Numbered from the stretch's first letter, positions 1 to 8,360 are shown. The stretch: DNA of 64,000 bases from Clostridia bacterium (GCA_017471785.1 JAFURP010000023.1:1-64000); one strand, 5' to 3'. Numbers and translations: made by a program. Notes: generated by a model not told the origin, from the letters alone.

Positions 1-31
1 GTCATAAGTTCGAATCTCATCGCCGCTACCA
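1..31 (+). tRNA. tRNA 3' end (partial, identity unknown)
   Basis: The window opens inside a tRNA: the T-loop TTCGAAT, the 3' strand of the T-stem, an acceptor strand CGCCGCT, discriminator A and an encoded CCA ending at 31 are visible. The anticodon lies outside the window, so the amino acid cannot be stated. It lies 35 bp upstream of tRNA-Glu on the same strand, suggesting a small tRNA operon. Confidence 0.8.
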
Positions 32-66
32 CGATAACAAGACGGAAATTTTCGTTTTATATAGAT

Positions 67-141
67 GGCCCCATGGTCAAGCGGTTAAGACACCACCCTT
101 TCACGGTGGTAACATGGGTTCGAGTCCCGTTGGGGTCACCA
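67..141 (+). tRNA. tRNA-Glu (UUC)
   Basis: The acceptor stem GGCCCCA/TGGGGTC closes, the D-arm, the anticodon stem ACCACC/GGTGGT, a 7-nt anticodon loop with TTC (100-102), a T-arm with TTCGAGT and an encoded CCA are all present. The length of 75 nt is normal. An intrinsic terminator follows directly. Confidence 0.97.
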
Positions 142-150
142 GCAAAAAAA

Positions 151-176
151 GGAGAGCATTTGCTCTCCTTTTTTGC
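151..176 (+). terminator. intrinsic terminator of the tRNA operon
   Basis: An 8-bp perfect hairpin GGAGAGCA/TGCTCTCC is followed by a T-run and preceded by an A-run, just after tRNA-Glu. Confidence 0.9.
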
Positions 177-180
177 CGTG

Positions 181-326
181 CCCGTTACGGGTAAAAGCGA
201 ACCCATCGGTTTGCGCGAGGAGTTTTGCCCTGCAAAACGACGACGCCCTGCCGAGGCTCACACCGCAGGTGGGAAACGGCAGCTACCCGTTGGGGATATA
301 GCGCCTTGCGTATATTCCCTTTTTTC
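181..326 (+). ncRNA. possible structured small RNA ending in a terminator
   Basis: About 255 bases separate the tRNA terminator from the next promoter, and I see no convincing protein gene in them. The plus strand can form several stems in series: CCCGT/ACGGG near 181-191, GTTTTGC/GCAAAAC around a 3-nt loop at 222-238, CTGCCG/CGGCAG enclosing a smaller stem at 248-282, and finally GGGGATATA/TATATTCCC (292-319) followed by six T. The last element looks like an intrinsic terminator, which implies a transcript with no coding region in front of it. It does not match SRP, RNase P, tmRNA or the common riboswitch cores I can recall. No clear promoter is visible, so it may be read-through RNA from the tRNA operon. 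Confidence 0.35.
292..325 (+). terminator. intrinsic terminator without an upstream gene
   Basis: The 9-bp stem GGGGATATA/TATATTCCC (one G-U pair) with a 10-nt loop is followed by TTTTTT. Bases 326-435 after it hold only weak local stems and the promoter of the next gene. Confidence 0.6.
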
Positions 327-435
327 GTGTCCCAAACGGGAATTATGATGAAGCCATCAGCTTGCTATAAAAACCCGCCGACTTGTTTTTTGCCGGCACG
401 CCGTAGCGTAGTTTTGCGTTTCGCACGCTAAAGAG

Positions 436-464
436 TTGAAATATTATTATTTCTTTGCTATAAT
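436..464 (+). promoter_or_regulatory. promoter of the MmcQ/YjbR gene
   Basis: TTGAAA (436-441), a 17-bp spacer and TATAAT (459-464) with an extended TG. Because the -35 box begins at 436, an upstream in-frame ATG at that position cannot be the start, which fixes the start at 496. Confidence 0.8.
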
Positions 465-495
465 GATCAGTAGAAATATATACGTCGGGATTATT

Positions 496-1164
496 ATGAA
501 GCATCATTCTATTTTCGAATATAAAACGGTCGATTTTGCAAAGCTGATCCCCTTTGGGTTCACCTTTGACAACGGCGTGTATACGTACACCGTACGTTTA
601 TTGAACGGGCAATTTTCCTTGACGGTCACGATCAACGCCGATAAACGATTGAATACGACGCTGATCGATACGGCTACGCAGGAGGAATATACTCTTCATT
701 TGGTCGATTCCGCTTGCGGCTCGTTCGTCGGCACCGTGCGAGCGGAATACCAAGCCGTCTTACAAAAAATATGCGATCTATGTTATCAAAAAGAAATTTT
801 CAAAAGCGCTTACGCTCATAAAGTAATTGCCTATATAAGAACGACTTTCGGCGACGAGTTGGAATATCTTTGGGCAAAATCCCCCGATAATGCGATCGCG
901 AGAAGAAAAGACAACCAAAAATGGTATATGGCGATCCTTACGGTGTCGCGGCGAAAATTGGGCTTGGATTCGGATGAAGCGGTTGAAATACTCGACCTAC
1001 GCGTCTCTCCCGAAGAATTACCGAGCACCGTGGACGATAAACGGTATTTCCTCGGCTACCATATGAATAAAAAGCATTGGTTTACCGTTTGCTTGGACGG
1101 GTCCGTTCCCCTTGAAGAAATATATCGACGGATCGATAAGAGTTACGAGCTCGCCAAGAAATGA
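496..1164 (+). CDS. MmcQ/YjbR family protein
   Basis: A 222-aa soluble protein. The C-terminal ~120 residues carry the features of the MmcQ/YjbR family (PF04237): conserved KWY near the middle, a DLR/SPEE segment, GYHMNKKHWFTV and a final helix with YRRIDKSYEL. The family has a CyaY-like fold and is suspected to bind DNA, but its role is unknown. The N-terminal ~100 residues are an extension of mixed strands that I do not recognise. The start at 496 is chosen because the promoter occupies 436-464 and the predicted transcript begins near 471. The ribosome binding site is weak (GGGA). The gene is monocistronic between two promoters. Confidence 0.75.
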   Translation: MKHHSIFEYKTVDFAKLIPFGFTFDNGVYTYTVRLLNGQFSLTVTINADKRLNTTLIDTATQEEYTLHLVDSACGSFVGTVRAEYQAVLQKICDLCYQKEIFKSAYAHKVIAYIRTTFGDELEYLWAKSPDNAIARRKDNQKWYMAILTVSRRKLGLDSDEAVEILDLRVSPEELPSTVDDKRYFLGYHMNKKHWFTVCLDGSVPLEEIYRRIDKSYELAKK

Positions 1165-1238
1165 TCCTACGGATAACCGATCATACGGGCTATCTCCGAT
1201 ATTTTCTTAAAATCTTTGATTTTAGGTCGGTTTAGCAC

Positions 1239-1267
1239 TTGCTTTCGCGTGCGATTTGTGTTATAAT
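1239..1267 (+). promoter_or_regulatory. promoter of the SulP gene
   Basis: TTGCTT (1239-1244), a 17-bp spacer, TATAAT (1262-1267). The ~55-nt leader can form a hairpin CACCG/CGGTG (about 1282-1306) ahead of the AAGGAAG ribosome binding site. Confidence 0.8.
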
Positions 1268-1329
1268 TTAACAGTTTTGCGATCACCGCAAAAAATTCGA
1301 CGGTGCAAATCCACTAAGGAAGTACTTTT

Positions 1330-2877
1330 ATGAAACCTCAACTTATCCAATCCCTCAAGGGCTACAAAAAAAGCGACCTGCTACACGACTTGACCGCCGG
1401 CTTGATGGTGGCGATCATCGCGTTGCCGTTATCCATCGCGCTCGGTATTCAATCGGTCCCGTCCGAAGTATCCTCCAACGGTATCCAATTCGGTATCATC
1501 ACCGCGATCGTCGCAGGCTTCTTTATCTCCGCGCTCGGCGGCAGTAAACACCAAATCGGCGGACCGACCGCCGCGTTCGTCGTTATCCTGTACGGCTATC
1601 TCGCCAATCCCGACGTCGGCGTTTTGGGGCTTGCGATCGCCGGCGTTATGGCAGGCGTGCTTCTGATCCTTATGGGCGTATTCCGCGTAGGAAGCGTAAT
1701 GAAGTATTTCCCCTACCCCATTACGATCGGCTTCACCACGGGCATCGGTATCACCCTTTTGATCGGACAGCTCAAAGACCTTTGCGGCTTCCGATCGGGC
1801 GGCACGGAAACGATCGAAAAGCTCGTATCTTACGCGCAAAATATCGCGACCTTTGATTTGGCGACCTTTGGCGTGGGCGTTTTGGGACTGCTTTGCGTGA
1901 TCCTCCTGCCCAAGCTCAACAAAAAGATACCCGCGGCGTTCGTCGCGCTGATCGTTTGTACGGGCGCGACCCTGCTTTTGAACGGCTTTGCCAATACGCA
2001 AATCGCGACGATAGGCTCGAAATACGGCGAAGTAAAGGCAGGCTTCTTCCCCGTTGATCTAGGCGCGATCGGCGAAGTCAAGCTCTCCGCGCTGATCCTC
2101 CCCGCGATCGTGATCGCTTTCCTTTGCGCCATTGAAAGCCTGCTTTCGGCAACGGTAGCCGCAGGTATGACGGGCACGACCTTTGACGCCAACCAAGAGC
2201 TCGTGGGGCAAGGCGCGGCGAATATCTTTTCCTCGCTCCTCGGCGGTTTGCCTGCGACGGGCGCGATCGCAAGAACTGCCGCGAGCATTGAAAACGGCGC
2301 GAAAAGTCCTTTGGCAGGCATCTTTCACGCCCTGTTCGTGCTCGTTATGTATTTTGCGCTTATGAACGTCGTGAAGTACATACCGCTCGCCGTATTCTCG
2401 GCTATTTTGATCTCGGTCGCTATCAATATGAGCCGTTTTCCGCTCTTTATCAAACTTACGCGCTTCGGCGTGCGCGACGGAATTATTTTGCTCGCAACCT
2501 GTGCGTTGACGGTGGTGTTCGACCTCACCTACGGCGTACTCGGCGGCGTGCTCGTAACCCTTATCGCGAACGCAAAAAACATTGCGGTCGGAGTAAAGAT
2601 ATGCAAAGAGGAAACCGCGCCCACCCCTACGCTCGTTGCCAAAGGCACGCTGTTTTTCTTAAACGCCAATAAGCTGATAGACGCGCTTGCCAGGGAATTG
2701 GAAAGCAGCGACACCGTAACGTTGGATATGCGCGAAATCGAACGGATAGACGAAACGGCGACGGAAAAGCTGGCGACCTTTAACCGTAAGATCAAGACGC
2801 AAGGCAAAACGCTCGATTTGATCGGATACAACGACACCGTTCGTCAACGCTTGGATAAATATTTCAAAGTATTTTAA
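1330..2877 (+). CDS. SulP (SLC26) family anion transporter with STAS domain
   Basis: A 515-aa inner-membrane protein of the SLC26/SulP family, which moves sulfate, bicarbonate or organic anions. The membrane part (about residues 20-430) shows the family pattern, including QIGGPTAAFVVI and the TGIG...LIGQ region; the C-terminal ~75 residues are a STAS domain (TVTLDMREIERIDETATEKL), which typically regulates transport. The substrate cannot be told from sequence and no sulfate-assimilation genes lie nearby. Length is slightly short of plant and animal members but normal for bacteria. Start: ATG after AAGGAAG. It has its own promoter and a terminator shared with the converging DMT gene. Confidence 0.92.
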   Translation: MKPQLIQSLKGYKKSDLLHDLTAGLMVAIIALPLSIALGIQSVPSEVSSNGIQFGIITAIVAGFFISALGGSKHQIGGPTAAFVVILYGYLANPDVGVLGLAIAGVMAGVLLILMGVFRVGSVMKYFPYPITIGFTTGIGITLLIGQLKDLCGFRSGGTETIEKLVSYAQNIATFDLATFGVGVLGLLCVILLPKLNKKIPAAFVALIVCTGATLLLNGFANTQIATIGSKYGEVKAGFFPVDLGAIGEVKLSALILPAIVIAFLCAIESLLSATVAAGMTGTTFDANQELVGQGAANIFSSLLGGLPATGAIARTAASIENGAKSPLAGIFHALFVLVMYFALMNVVKYIPLAVFSAILISVAINMSRFPLFIKLTRFGVRDGIILLATCALTVVFDLTYGVLGGVLVTLIANAKNIAVGVKICKEETAPTPTLVAKGTLFFLNANKLIDALARELESSDTVTLDMREIERIDETATEKLATFNRKIKTQGKTLDLIGYNDTVRQRLDKYFKVF

Positions 2878-2885
2878 GAAAAGAA

Positions 2886-2915
2886 AAACGCAAACCATCT
2901 CCGTTTGCGTTTTTT
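2886..2915. terminator. bidirectional terminator between sulP and DMT permease genes
   Basis: Perfect 10-bp stem AAACGCAAAC/GTTTGCGTTT with T-rich flanks on both strands, between two converging genes. Confidence 0.85.
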
Positions 2916-2932
2916 ATTATATTCAGCCAACC

Positions 2933-3844
2933 TTAAAAGATAAAGAGTACCGTAGCCAAGGCGGCGCCGATCACGGCGACGATCTCCCTCGTTTTCATCT
3001 TCTCCTTGAATACGAGCAAAGCGGCGATTGCCGAGAACACGATCGTCGCGCCCGATACGATGGGATACATTACCGATTCGGGTACCTTTCCCGTGGATAC
3101 CAGCAATAAAATGTCCCCTATATTCGCGATACAGCCTATCCCCACGAGGGTCAACAGCGAAAGGGGCTTTACGCACGGCTTTAACAACGCCGCGGAGCCT
3201 TGCTTATCTTTTATCATATACCCGACGACCCCACAGCCGCCGATCGCCGCGGTCAATAAGCAATAGGAAAACGCAAAGGTGTATTCGTGCGCCTGATTGA
3301 CCTCCAGCTCGTGCGTTCTGATAATGCCCAAGCTGCCGTTATCGATAAACGCCAACAGGCACAGGAGGGTGAAAACGATCAGGCTTTTCGCGTCTTTTTT
3401 ATCCGTCGCTTCCCCGTCCTTTTTCTTAAACTGCAACGTTTGCAACGCCATAAACGCGACTAACAAAACCGTTCCCACGATTTGAAAGACGCTCAGGCTT
3501 TCTTTCATAAACAGTACGCCGTGAAGCATAGGTAAGAGCATACCGCCCACCATCATAAACATACTGTATATCGCCAAATTACCGCGCGATAAGATCGCCA
3601 CACCCAACACGTTATACAGCACGAAAACGCCCGACATTACGATCGTCATCCACGGCGAGATATTGGAAAAATCAAGACTGAAGCCGCTACAGCAAAGCGC
3701 AAGCACCGCGCCTACCGCATACCTGATCAACAACATAAAAAAGACGACGAGCAGCTTTTGCTCGGTGGACTTTTGATAATATTTGACCAAAGCGAACTCT
3801 CCCGCGTAGCAAACGGAAGCGATCAAAACCAATACGTAACCCAT
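2933..3844 (-). CDS. EamA/DMT superfamily permease
   Basis: A 303-aa protein with about ten hydrophobic segments in two EamA-like halves, the typical architecture of drug/metabolite transporters (RhaT/EamA group). The second half shows the characteristic IVSGATIVFSAIAALLVFKEK segment ending in the last two helices. The substrate is unknown. A decayed relative lies in the pectin operon at 34318-34641. The start ATG has AGGTG 5 nt upstream; the promoter is at 3873-3901. It is monocistronic. Confidence 0.85.
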   Translation of the reverse strand: MGYVLVLIASVCYAGEFALVKYYQKSTEQKLLVVFFMLLIRYAVGAVLALCCSGFSLDFSNISPWMTIVMSGVFVLYNVLGVAILSRGNLAIYSMFMMVGGMLLPMLHGVLFMKESLSVFQIVGTVLLVAFMALQTLQFKKKDGEATDKKDAKSLIVFTLLCLLAFIDNGSLGIIRTHELEVNQAHEYTFAFSYCLLTAAIGGCGVVGYMIKDKQGSAALLKPCVKPLSLLTLVGIGCIANIGDILLLVSTGKVPESVMYPIVSGATIVFSAIAALLVFKEKMKTREIVAVIGAALATVLFIF

Positions 3845-3872
3845 AGTACACCTCGTTTTTACTATCTATAAC

Positions 3873-3901
3873 ATTATAGCTTTTTACACGATTTTAGTAA
3901 A
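3873..3901 (-). promoter_or_regulatory. promoter of the DMT permease gene
   Basis: Reading leftward: TTTACT (3901-3896), 17-bp spacer, TATAAT (3878-3873). The leader is about 20 nt. Confidence 0.7.
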
Positions 3902-3998
3902 TGCACGGTGGATACATAATCCTGTAAAATATCTACTTTTTATTGCGCGGGTTTCCGTTTTTGGTCTTAATTTTATATCTTAATCTATATTTTTTCCA

Positions 3999-4028
3999 TT
4001 TACACACGCGCCCCGTTTATGTTACAAT
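3999..4028 (+). promoter_or_regulatory. promoter of the 668-aa gene
   Basis: TTTACA (3999-4004), 18-bp spacer, TACAAT (4023-4028). AGGAG ribosome binding site follows before the ATG at 4061. Confidence 0.65.
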
Positions 4029-4060
4029 ATCCGTAACAAAAAAAATAAGCAGGAGTTCTT

Positions 4061-6067
4061 ATGAAAAACAACGTGTTCCATATTCAATTTAATAAAGCGA
4101 CCGGCTCGATCGAAAATCTTTCCCTGGCGTGCGACGAGCACGATATGAATTTCGTCAAAGAGGGCGCGACCTTCGGGGACGTTTACGTCAATTTTATCAT
4201 ACCCGAAGCTTGGACGTACGAGCTTTTGCCCCTCGATTTGGTCGAGTTTTATGAAACGGACGCATACGCGCAAGCCCGCTATGAAAAATTCGGGCTTACG
4301 CTCGAGACTCGTTATTTCTTCGAAGGCGAGGACCTGAAAGCGACCTATAAGCTTACCAATAAAAACCCCTACCCCTACTATTTCAAAAACGCCGACGTGC
4401 GCTTGGGTACGGGCTTCAACGACAGCTTTACGGGTAGCGAGGTCTGTATGAAATACTGCTGTCAGGAACACGTTTGGGCTGCCCATCAAAGCTCGTATAT
4501 CTACGCGGAAAGAATGGGGCTTTCGAAGAATAGCGTCGGCGTTTTTTTCGACGAGGGAAATTTTTCGGGTTACACGCAAAGGCTGCCCAATCTCGCCTAC
4601 TGCAACGGCTCGTACCGCGGCGAGCTCTTAATGAACGTAGCCCCCTTTTCGTTGCTTAAGGACGAAAGCTACTCCTTTTCGTTCGTGATTTTCAAGGCGC
4701 CGACCAGGGAAGAATTTTTCGAACGCTTAAGGACCTTTGATCATTACTTGCACGTGGAATGCGAAAGCGGATATACCTGCGAGCTCGGCAACGATATACG
4801 CTTTAGCGTAACCGCAAAAAACGAAGTTGAAACTGCGGAATGCTATCTCGCAAGCGAAAAGCTCCCCTTTGCGATCAACGGCAAAACCGTATCCGTTCGT
4901 TATAAACCGACTACCGTGGGAGAAAAGAAGATACGCTTTATTATCAACGGGGTGGAGAGCTATGCGAATTTCAACGTGGTCCTGCCGATCGAGGAGCTGA
5001 TCGAAAAACGTATCGATTTTATCGTCGACAAGCAACAATGCTTGGACGAACGCTCCCCCTTATACGGCGCGTATCTCCTCTACGATTTGAAAGAGGAACG
5101 GCAATACTTCCATTACGTATTCCCCGATCACAACGCTTGCCGCGAGCGGTTCGGTATGCCCTCCTTGATCGCGAAATGGTTGCAAACGCACGAAAACGAA
5201 AAATGGCGAAAGAGCTTGGACCTGTTTATACGATTTATGTTCCGTGAATGTGTAAACAAGGAAACGGGTATGGTGACCGACACTATTTTCAACGATCCCG
5301 AGCGTAAACGCTTATACAACGTGCCTTGGGTAATGAATTTATTGGACGAGATGTATAAATTAACGGGCGATATAAGCTACGTGGATATTTTAATCAAGGT
5401 GCTCCGCTTTTATTACACCGACGCCAACGGCGCAGGCGCGAGATTCTACCCCGACGGCTGCCTGTTTGCCAACAGCCTGCAAACGATCGTAGACGCGGGC
5501 AAAAAAGGCGAAGCGCAAGACGTTTTCGAGCATTTTGACCGACACGTTGCAAACATTATCGATATCGGTCTTAACTATCCGCCGCACGAGGTTTTCTACG
5601 AGCAAACCATCGTTTCCCCCGCCGTTACGTTCCTTTTGGATAAATACCGTTTGACCAAGGACGAAAGCTTATTGAAGGAAGCGGAAAAGCACTTGGCGGT
5701 TTTACGGCGCTTCGACGGCTTCCAGCCCGATCATCACCTGCATCATATCGCCGTTCGGTATTGGGACAACTTTTGGTTTGGTAAATCGCATTTCTACGCG
5801 GATACCTTCCCCCATTATTGGAGCGCGTACAGCGGCGTGGCGTTCGCCTATTACGGTAAGCTCGTCGGCGACGAAAAGGCGATCCGATACGGTTTGGAGT
5901 GCGCGAGAAACAATCTATCCCTGTTCGACGAAAACGGCAGAGGCCACGCGGCGTATATTTACCCCGACTTTATCAATGAGCGCGAAGGTAAATTCCTCGA
6001 CGATTTTGCCAACGACCAAGACTTTGCCTTGTATTTCTTGTTGCAGGTTCTCGACCTCGCCAAGTAA
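4061..6067 (+). CDS. unrecognised 668-aa protein, N-terminal beta-sandwich plus alpha/alpha-toroid-like domain
   Basis: I do not recognise a named family. Residues ~1-240 read as a beta-sandwich rich in aromatic residues, ~240-320 as a second small Ig-like beta domain (RYKPTTVGEKKIRFIINGV), and ~330-668 as a chain of helices with repeated W/Y/H pairs (KWLQTHENEKW, YNVPWVMNLLDEMYKLTGD, HHLHHIAVRYWDNFWFGKSHFYADTFPHYWSAYSGVAFAYYGK), the look of a six-hairpin glycosidase or lyase toroid. No signal peptide, so cytoplasmic. A carbohydrate-active enzyme is an inference from fold-like pattern only; the acidic and histidine clusters near residues 570-590 would be the active-site candidates. It stands alone with its own promoter and terminator. 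Confidence 0.6.
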   Translation: MKNNVFHIQFNKATGSIENLSLACDEHDMNFVKEGATFGDVYVNFIIPEAWTYELLPLDLVEFYETDAYAQARYEKFGLTLETRYFFEGEDLKATYKLTNKNPYPYYFKNADVRLGTGFNDSFTGSEVCMKYCCQEHVWAAHQSSYIYAERMGLSKNSVGVFFDEGNFSGYTQRLPNLAYCNGSYRGELLMNVAPFSLLKDESYSFSFVIFKAPTREEFFERLRTFDHYLHVECESGYTCELGNDIRFSVTAKNEVETAECYLASEKLPFAINGKTVSVRYKPTTVGEKKIRFIINGVESYANFNVVLPIEELIEKRIDFIVDKQQCLDERSPLYGAYLLYDLKEERQYFHYVFPDHNACRERFGMPSLIAKWLQTHENEKWRKSLDLFIRFMFRECVNKETGMVTDTIFNDPERKRLYNVPWVMNLLDEMYKLTGDISYVDILIKVLRFYYTDANGAGARFYPDGCLFANSLQTIVDAGKKGEAQDVFEHFDRHVANIIDIGLNYPPHEVFYEQTIVSPAVTFLLDKYRLTKDESLLKEAEKHLAVLRRFDGFQPDHHLHHIAVRYWDNFWFGKSHFYADTFPHYWSAYSGVAFAYYGKLVGDEKAIRYGLECARNNLSLFDENGRGHAAYIYPDFINEREGKFLDDFANDQDFALYFLLQVLDLAK

Positions 6068-6070
6068 AAA

Positions 6071-6105
6071 CGAAAAACGCGAACCGTTGCGGTTCGCGTT
6101 TTTCG
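6071..6105 (+). terminator. intrinsic terminator, usable on both strands
   Basis: 13-bp perfect stem AAAAACGCGAACC/GGTTCGCGTTTTT with a 5-nt loop, after the 668-aa gene. Confidence 0.9.
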
Positions 6106-6106
6106 T

Positions 6107-6236
6107 TTATTCCAAGTTAAGCCAAGCCCGTTCCTCGTTCGTGCGCACGGCTTCGAGCGTGCAATCGTATACGCTCCTGCTCGCTTTTTTATCTATCCAC
6201 TTAAAAAGCGCCGTATTGCATAAACGACTTCGAAGG
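6107..6236 (-). other. possible gene remnant downstream of the MATE gene
   Basis: Between the MATE stop codon and the terminator a leftward frame without any usable ATG encodes a ~40-residue tail that looks protein-like (SVYDCTLEAVRTNEERAWLNLE) before a TAA at 6109-6107. An AAGGAGG motif lies inside the 3' end of the MATE gene. It could be the end of a lost gene; nothing intact is visible. Confidence 0.25.
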
Positions 6237-7688
6237 TTATTCGTCTTGTACCTGCCGTACCTCCTTGATCTCCTCCTCGCCCCTTTCGCAACGCTTTAAC
6301 GAACGGAAAAACATAACGGTAAAGGGTATCGCGAACAGAAAGGAAAAGAAATCGGACACCGATTGACAGCTTTGCACGCCGACGAGCTGCCACACGCGCG
6401 GCAGGATCAAGACCGCGGGGATATAGAACAAGCCTTGTCGGGATACGGAAAGAACGGAAGCGATCGCCTTGTTCCCCACCGTTTGGTAAGTGACGCTCGC
6501 CATAAAGTTAAGGGGCAACAGCGGCATACAAATACATTGCAATCTTAAGGTGAGCGTACCGATCTCCGTCGCCCTATCCGACAAGCTGAACATACGCATA
6601 ATCGCCGGCGCAAGGATCGCGCAAACGGTGGCGAAAAGCACCATTAAAACGGTCGCAAAGCCGAGCGTAAACAAATACGCCGAGCGCACTCTTTCAAAGC
6701 GTTTTGCGCTGTAATTATAGCCCAAAACGGGCTGATAGCCCTGCCCGATACCGAGCGAAAGGGAAAAGGCGAGCATAAACACCTTTTGCACGACCCCGAA
6801 AGAGGCTTGCGCCGCGTCGCCGCCGTAGGTATACGCCGCGCGGTTCAAGAACACCGTGCAAAGGCTGGCGAGGATCTGCCTGCAAAAGGACGGGAAGCCC
6901 GTGGCAACGATCTCGCCGTACACCGCCGCCTTACGGGCGATCGCACGCGGTTTTAAGCGTACGATCGTCTTGCCCGTCAAAAACATAATAAGTAGAATAG
7001 TGAAGCTGGAAATTTGACTGATACAGGTGGCGAGCGCGGCGCCCATAACCCCCATATCCGCCGTAAAAATAAGGATCGGGTCTAATATTACGTTGATGAG
7101 CGCGCCCGCGATCAAGCCGATCATAGAAAGCACCGCCTTCCCCTCCGCGCGCAGGACGTTGTTCATAACGAAGGACATACACATAAAGGGCGCGGCGATC
7201 AAAATAAACACCGCGTATTCCTTGGAATAGCCGAGCACCTCCGCGTCCAACGAACCGAACAGCTTCATCAGCGGCGTTAGGAAGATCGTACCGAACGCCA
7301 AAATGACAAGACCGCTGACGAACGCGATAAAAAAAGCGGACGAAGCGACTTTATTCGCGCCCTCCCTATCGCGCTTACCCAAGAGGCGCGAGATGATGCT
7401 GCCGCTGCCCATACCGTAGGTGAAGCCGATGGCTTGGATAATGGACATCAGCGCGAGCAAATTGCTCACCGCTGCAGTCACCGCGTCGTTGCCTAAAAGG
7501 GACACGAAATAGGTGTCCGCTAGGTTGTAAAGGGAGGTCACCATCATACTGAGCGTAGTGGGAATACCCAACCCCACGATCAGCTTGGGCATAGGCGTTT
7601 GGGTCATTTTAACAAACTGCTTACGCTCTCTTTCGACGACGGCTTGTTCCTCCGCCGATTTTTCTTCCGTTTTTATTTCTTCACACAT
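6237..7688 (-). CDS. MATE family efflux transporter
   Basis: A 483-aa integral membrane protein with about twelve hydrophobic segments and the MATE pattern: KMTQTPMPKLIVGLGIPTT near the N-terminus, YNLADTYFV, MGSGSIISRLLG, and a second half with GIGQGYQPVLGYNYSA. MATE proteins export drugs or metabolites using Na+ or H+; the substrate is unknown. The first ~35 residues are charged and non-membrane. The start is placed at 7688 because the promoter (-35 at 7724-7719) rules out the ATG at 7724; the chosen ATG is only 7 nt past the -10 box, so the mRNA would be leaderless. An alternative is the internal ATG at 7607, but it has no close ribosome binding site. Confidence 0.9.
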   Translation of the reverse strand: MCEEIKTEEKSAEEQAVVERERKQFVKMTQTPMPKLIVGLGIPTTLSMMVTSLYNLADTYFVSLLGNDAVTAAVSNLLALMSIIQAIGFTYGMGSGSIISRLLGKRDREGANKVASSAFFIAFVSGLVILAFGTIFLTPLMKLFGSLDAEVLGYSKEYAVFILIAAPFMCMSFVMNNVLRAEGKAVLSMIGLIAGALINVILDPILIFTADMGVMGAALATCISQISSFTILLIMFLTGKTIVRLKPRAIARKAAVYGEIVATGFPSFCRQILASLCTVFLNRAAYTYGGDAAQASFGVVQKVFMLAFSLSLGIGQGYQPVLGYNYSAKRFERVRSAYLFTLGFATVLMVLFATVCAILAPAIMRMFSLSDRATEIGTLTLRLQCICMPLLPLNFMASVTYQTVGNKAIASVLSVSRQGLFYIPAVLILPRVWQLVGVQSCQSVSDFFSFLFAIPFTVMFFRSLKRCERGEEEIKEVRQVQDE

Positions 7689-7695
7689 ACTATCA

Positions 7696-7724
7696 ATTAT
7701 ACAACGATTTTTTTTATTTTGCAA
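7696..7724 (-). promoter_or_regulatory. promoter of the MATE gene, leaderless spacing
   Basis: TTGCAA (7724-7719), 17-bp spacer, TATAAT (7701-7696), then 7 nt to an ATG at 7688. It is back-to-back with the promoter at 7787-7815. Confidence 0.75.
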
Positions 7725-7786
7725 CTAACGCAACGGGCTATCCGAAATTTTCAAAAATTTTTCACGGACGAAAAGGAAAATTACGG

Positions 7787-7815
7787 TTGCTTTTTTTGGT
7801 AGAGCGTGCTATAAT
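7787..7815 (+). promoter_or_regulatory. promoter of the small membrane protein gene, leaderless spacing
   Basis: TTGCTT (7787-7792), 17-bp spacer, extended TGC and TATAAT (7810-7815), then 6 nt to the ATG at 7822. Confidence 0.8.
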
Positions 7816-7821
7816 GGTGCT

Positions 7822-8316
7822 ATGAAAAATTCCAAACCGAAGATCGAAAAAAGTATTTTTAAGCTCCAATTCTCCAAAAACATCTATTGGCTGTGCGTAG
7901 CCGTGTATTTGCTTTGCGCGGCGGGTACGGCACTTTCCGTTTGGCGTATCGTCAAATTCGGCATACACGGCTTTAACGACGTGATCAAATATCCCTTTTT
8001 GATCGCCGTTTGTTTGCTGTGCATCGTACTCGTTACCGCCATTTTGATACGCTCGCAATATATCGTGGACGATACCCATTTTATCACGCAATACGGCTTG
8101 ATCAAGAGTAAATTCGTGATAAAAGACGTCACTTCCGTCACGCTTGATACGGACGCGAAAAAATTGACGGTCAAATTCGGCGAACAATATATGGTCGTTT
8201 CCGTTTCGCCCGAGTGGAACGAAAAGCTCGTGCGCGCGCTCCTTGCCGTCAATCCCAATATCGATTACGGATTTACCCTTTCGGACAAGCCCGAGGATAC
8301 GCAAGAGGAAAAATAA
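7822..8316 (+). CDS. small membrane protein with a PH-like (bPH) C-terminal domain
   Basis: A 164-aa protein with two hydrophobic segments (about residues 22-46 and 58-75), then a soluble beta-rich domain (YIVDDTHFITQYGLIKSKFVIKDVTSVTLDTDAKKLTVKF) resembling the bacterial PH/YdbT-type domains that follow a pair of membrane helices. Function unknown; membrane-associated. There is no Shine-Dalgarno sequence: the ATG is 6 nt past the -10 box, consistent with a leaderless transcript. It is divergent from the MATE gene and ends in its own terminator. Confidence 0.7.
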   Translation: MKNSKPKIEKSIFKLQFSKNIYWLCVAVYLLCAAGTALSVWRIVKFGIHGFNDVIKYPFLIAVCLLCIVLVTAILIRSQYIVDDTHFITQYGLIKSKFVIKDVTSVTLDTDAKKLTVKFGEQYMVVSVSPEWNEKLVRALLAVNPNIDYGFTLSDKPEDTQEEK

Positions 8317-8329
8317 TTTTCCGTATATT

Positions 8330-8356
8330 AAAAGCCGCTTGTAAAAGCGGCTTTTT
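8330..8356 (+). terminator. bidirectional intrinsic terminator
   Basis: 11-bp stem AAAAGCCGCTT/AAGCGGCTTTT with a 4-nt loop and flanking T-run, between converging genes. Confidence 0.9.
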
Positions 8357-8360
8357 CGTT

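Noticed and set aside
1209-1225. TAAAATC/GATTTTA hairpin after the MmcQ-like gene as a terminator
   Set aside because: It is A+T-only and lacks a T-run; too weak to call.
1429-2001. Long leftward frame opposite the SulP gene
   Set aside because: Antisense shadow of a well-recognised gene; its translation is charged and low-complexity with no family resemblance or ribosome binding site.
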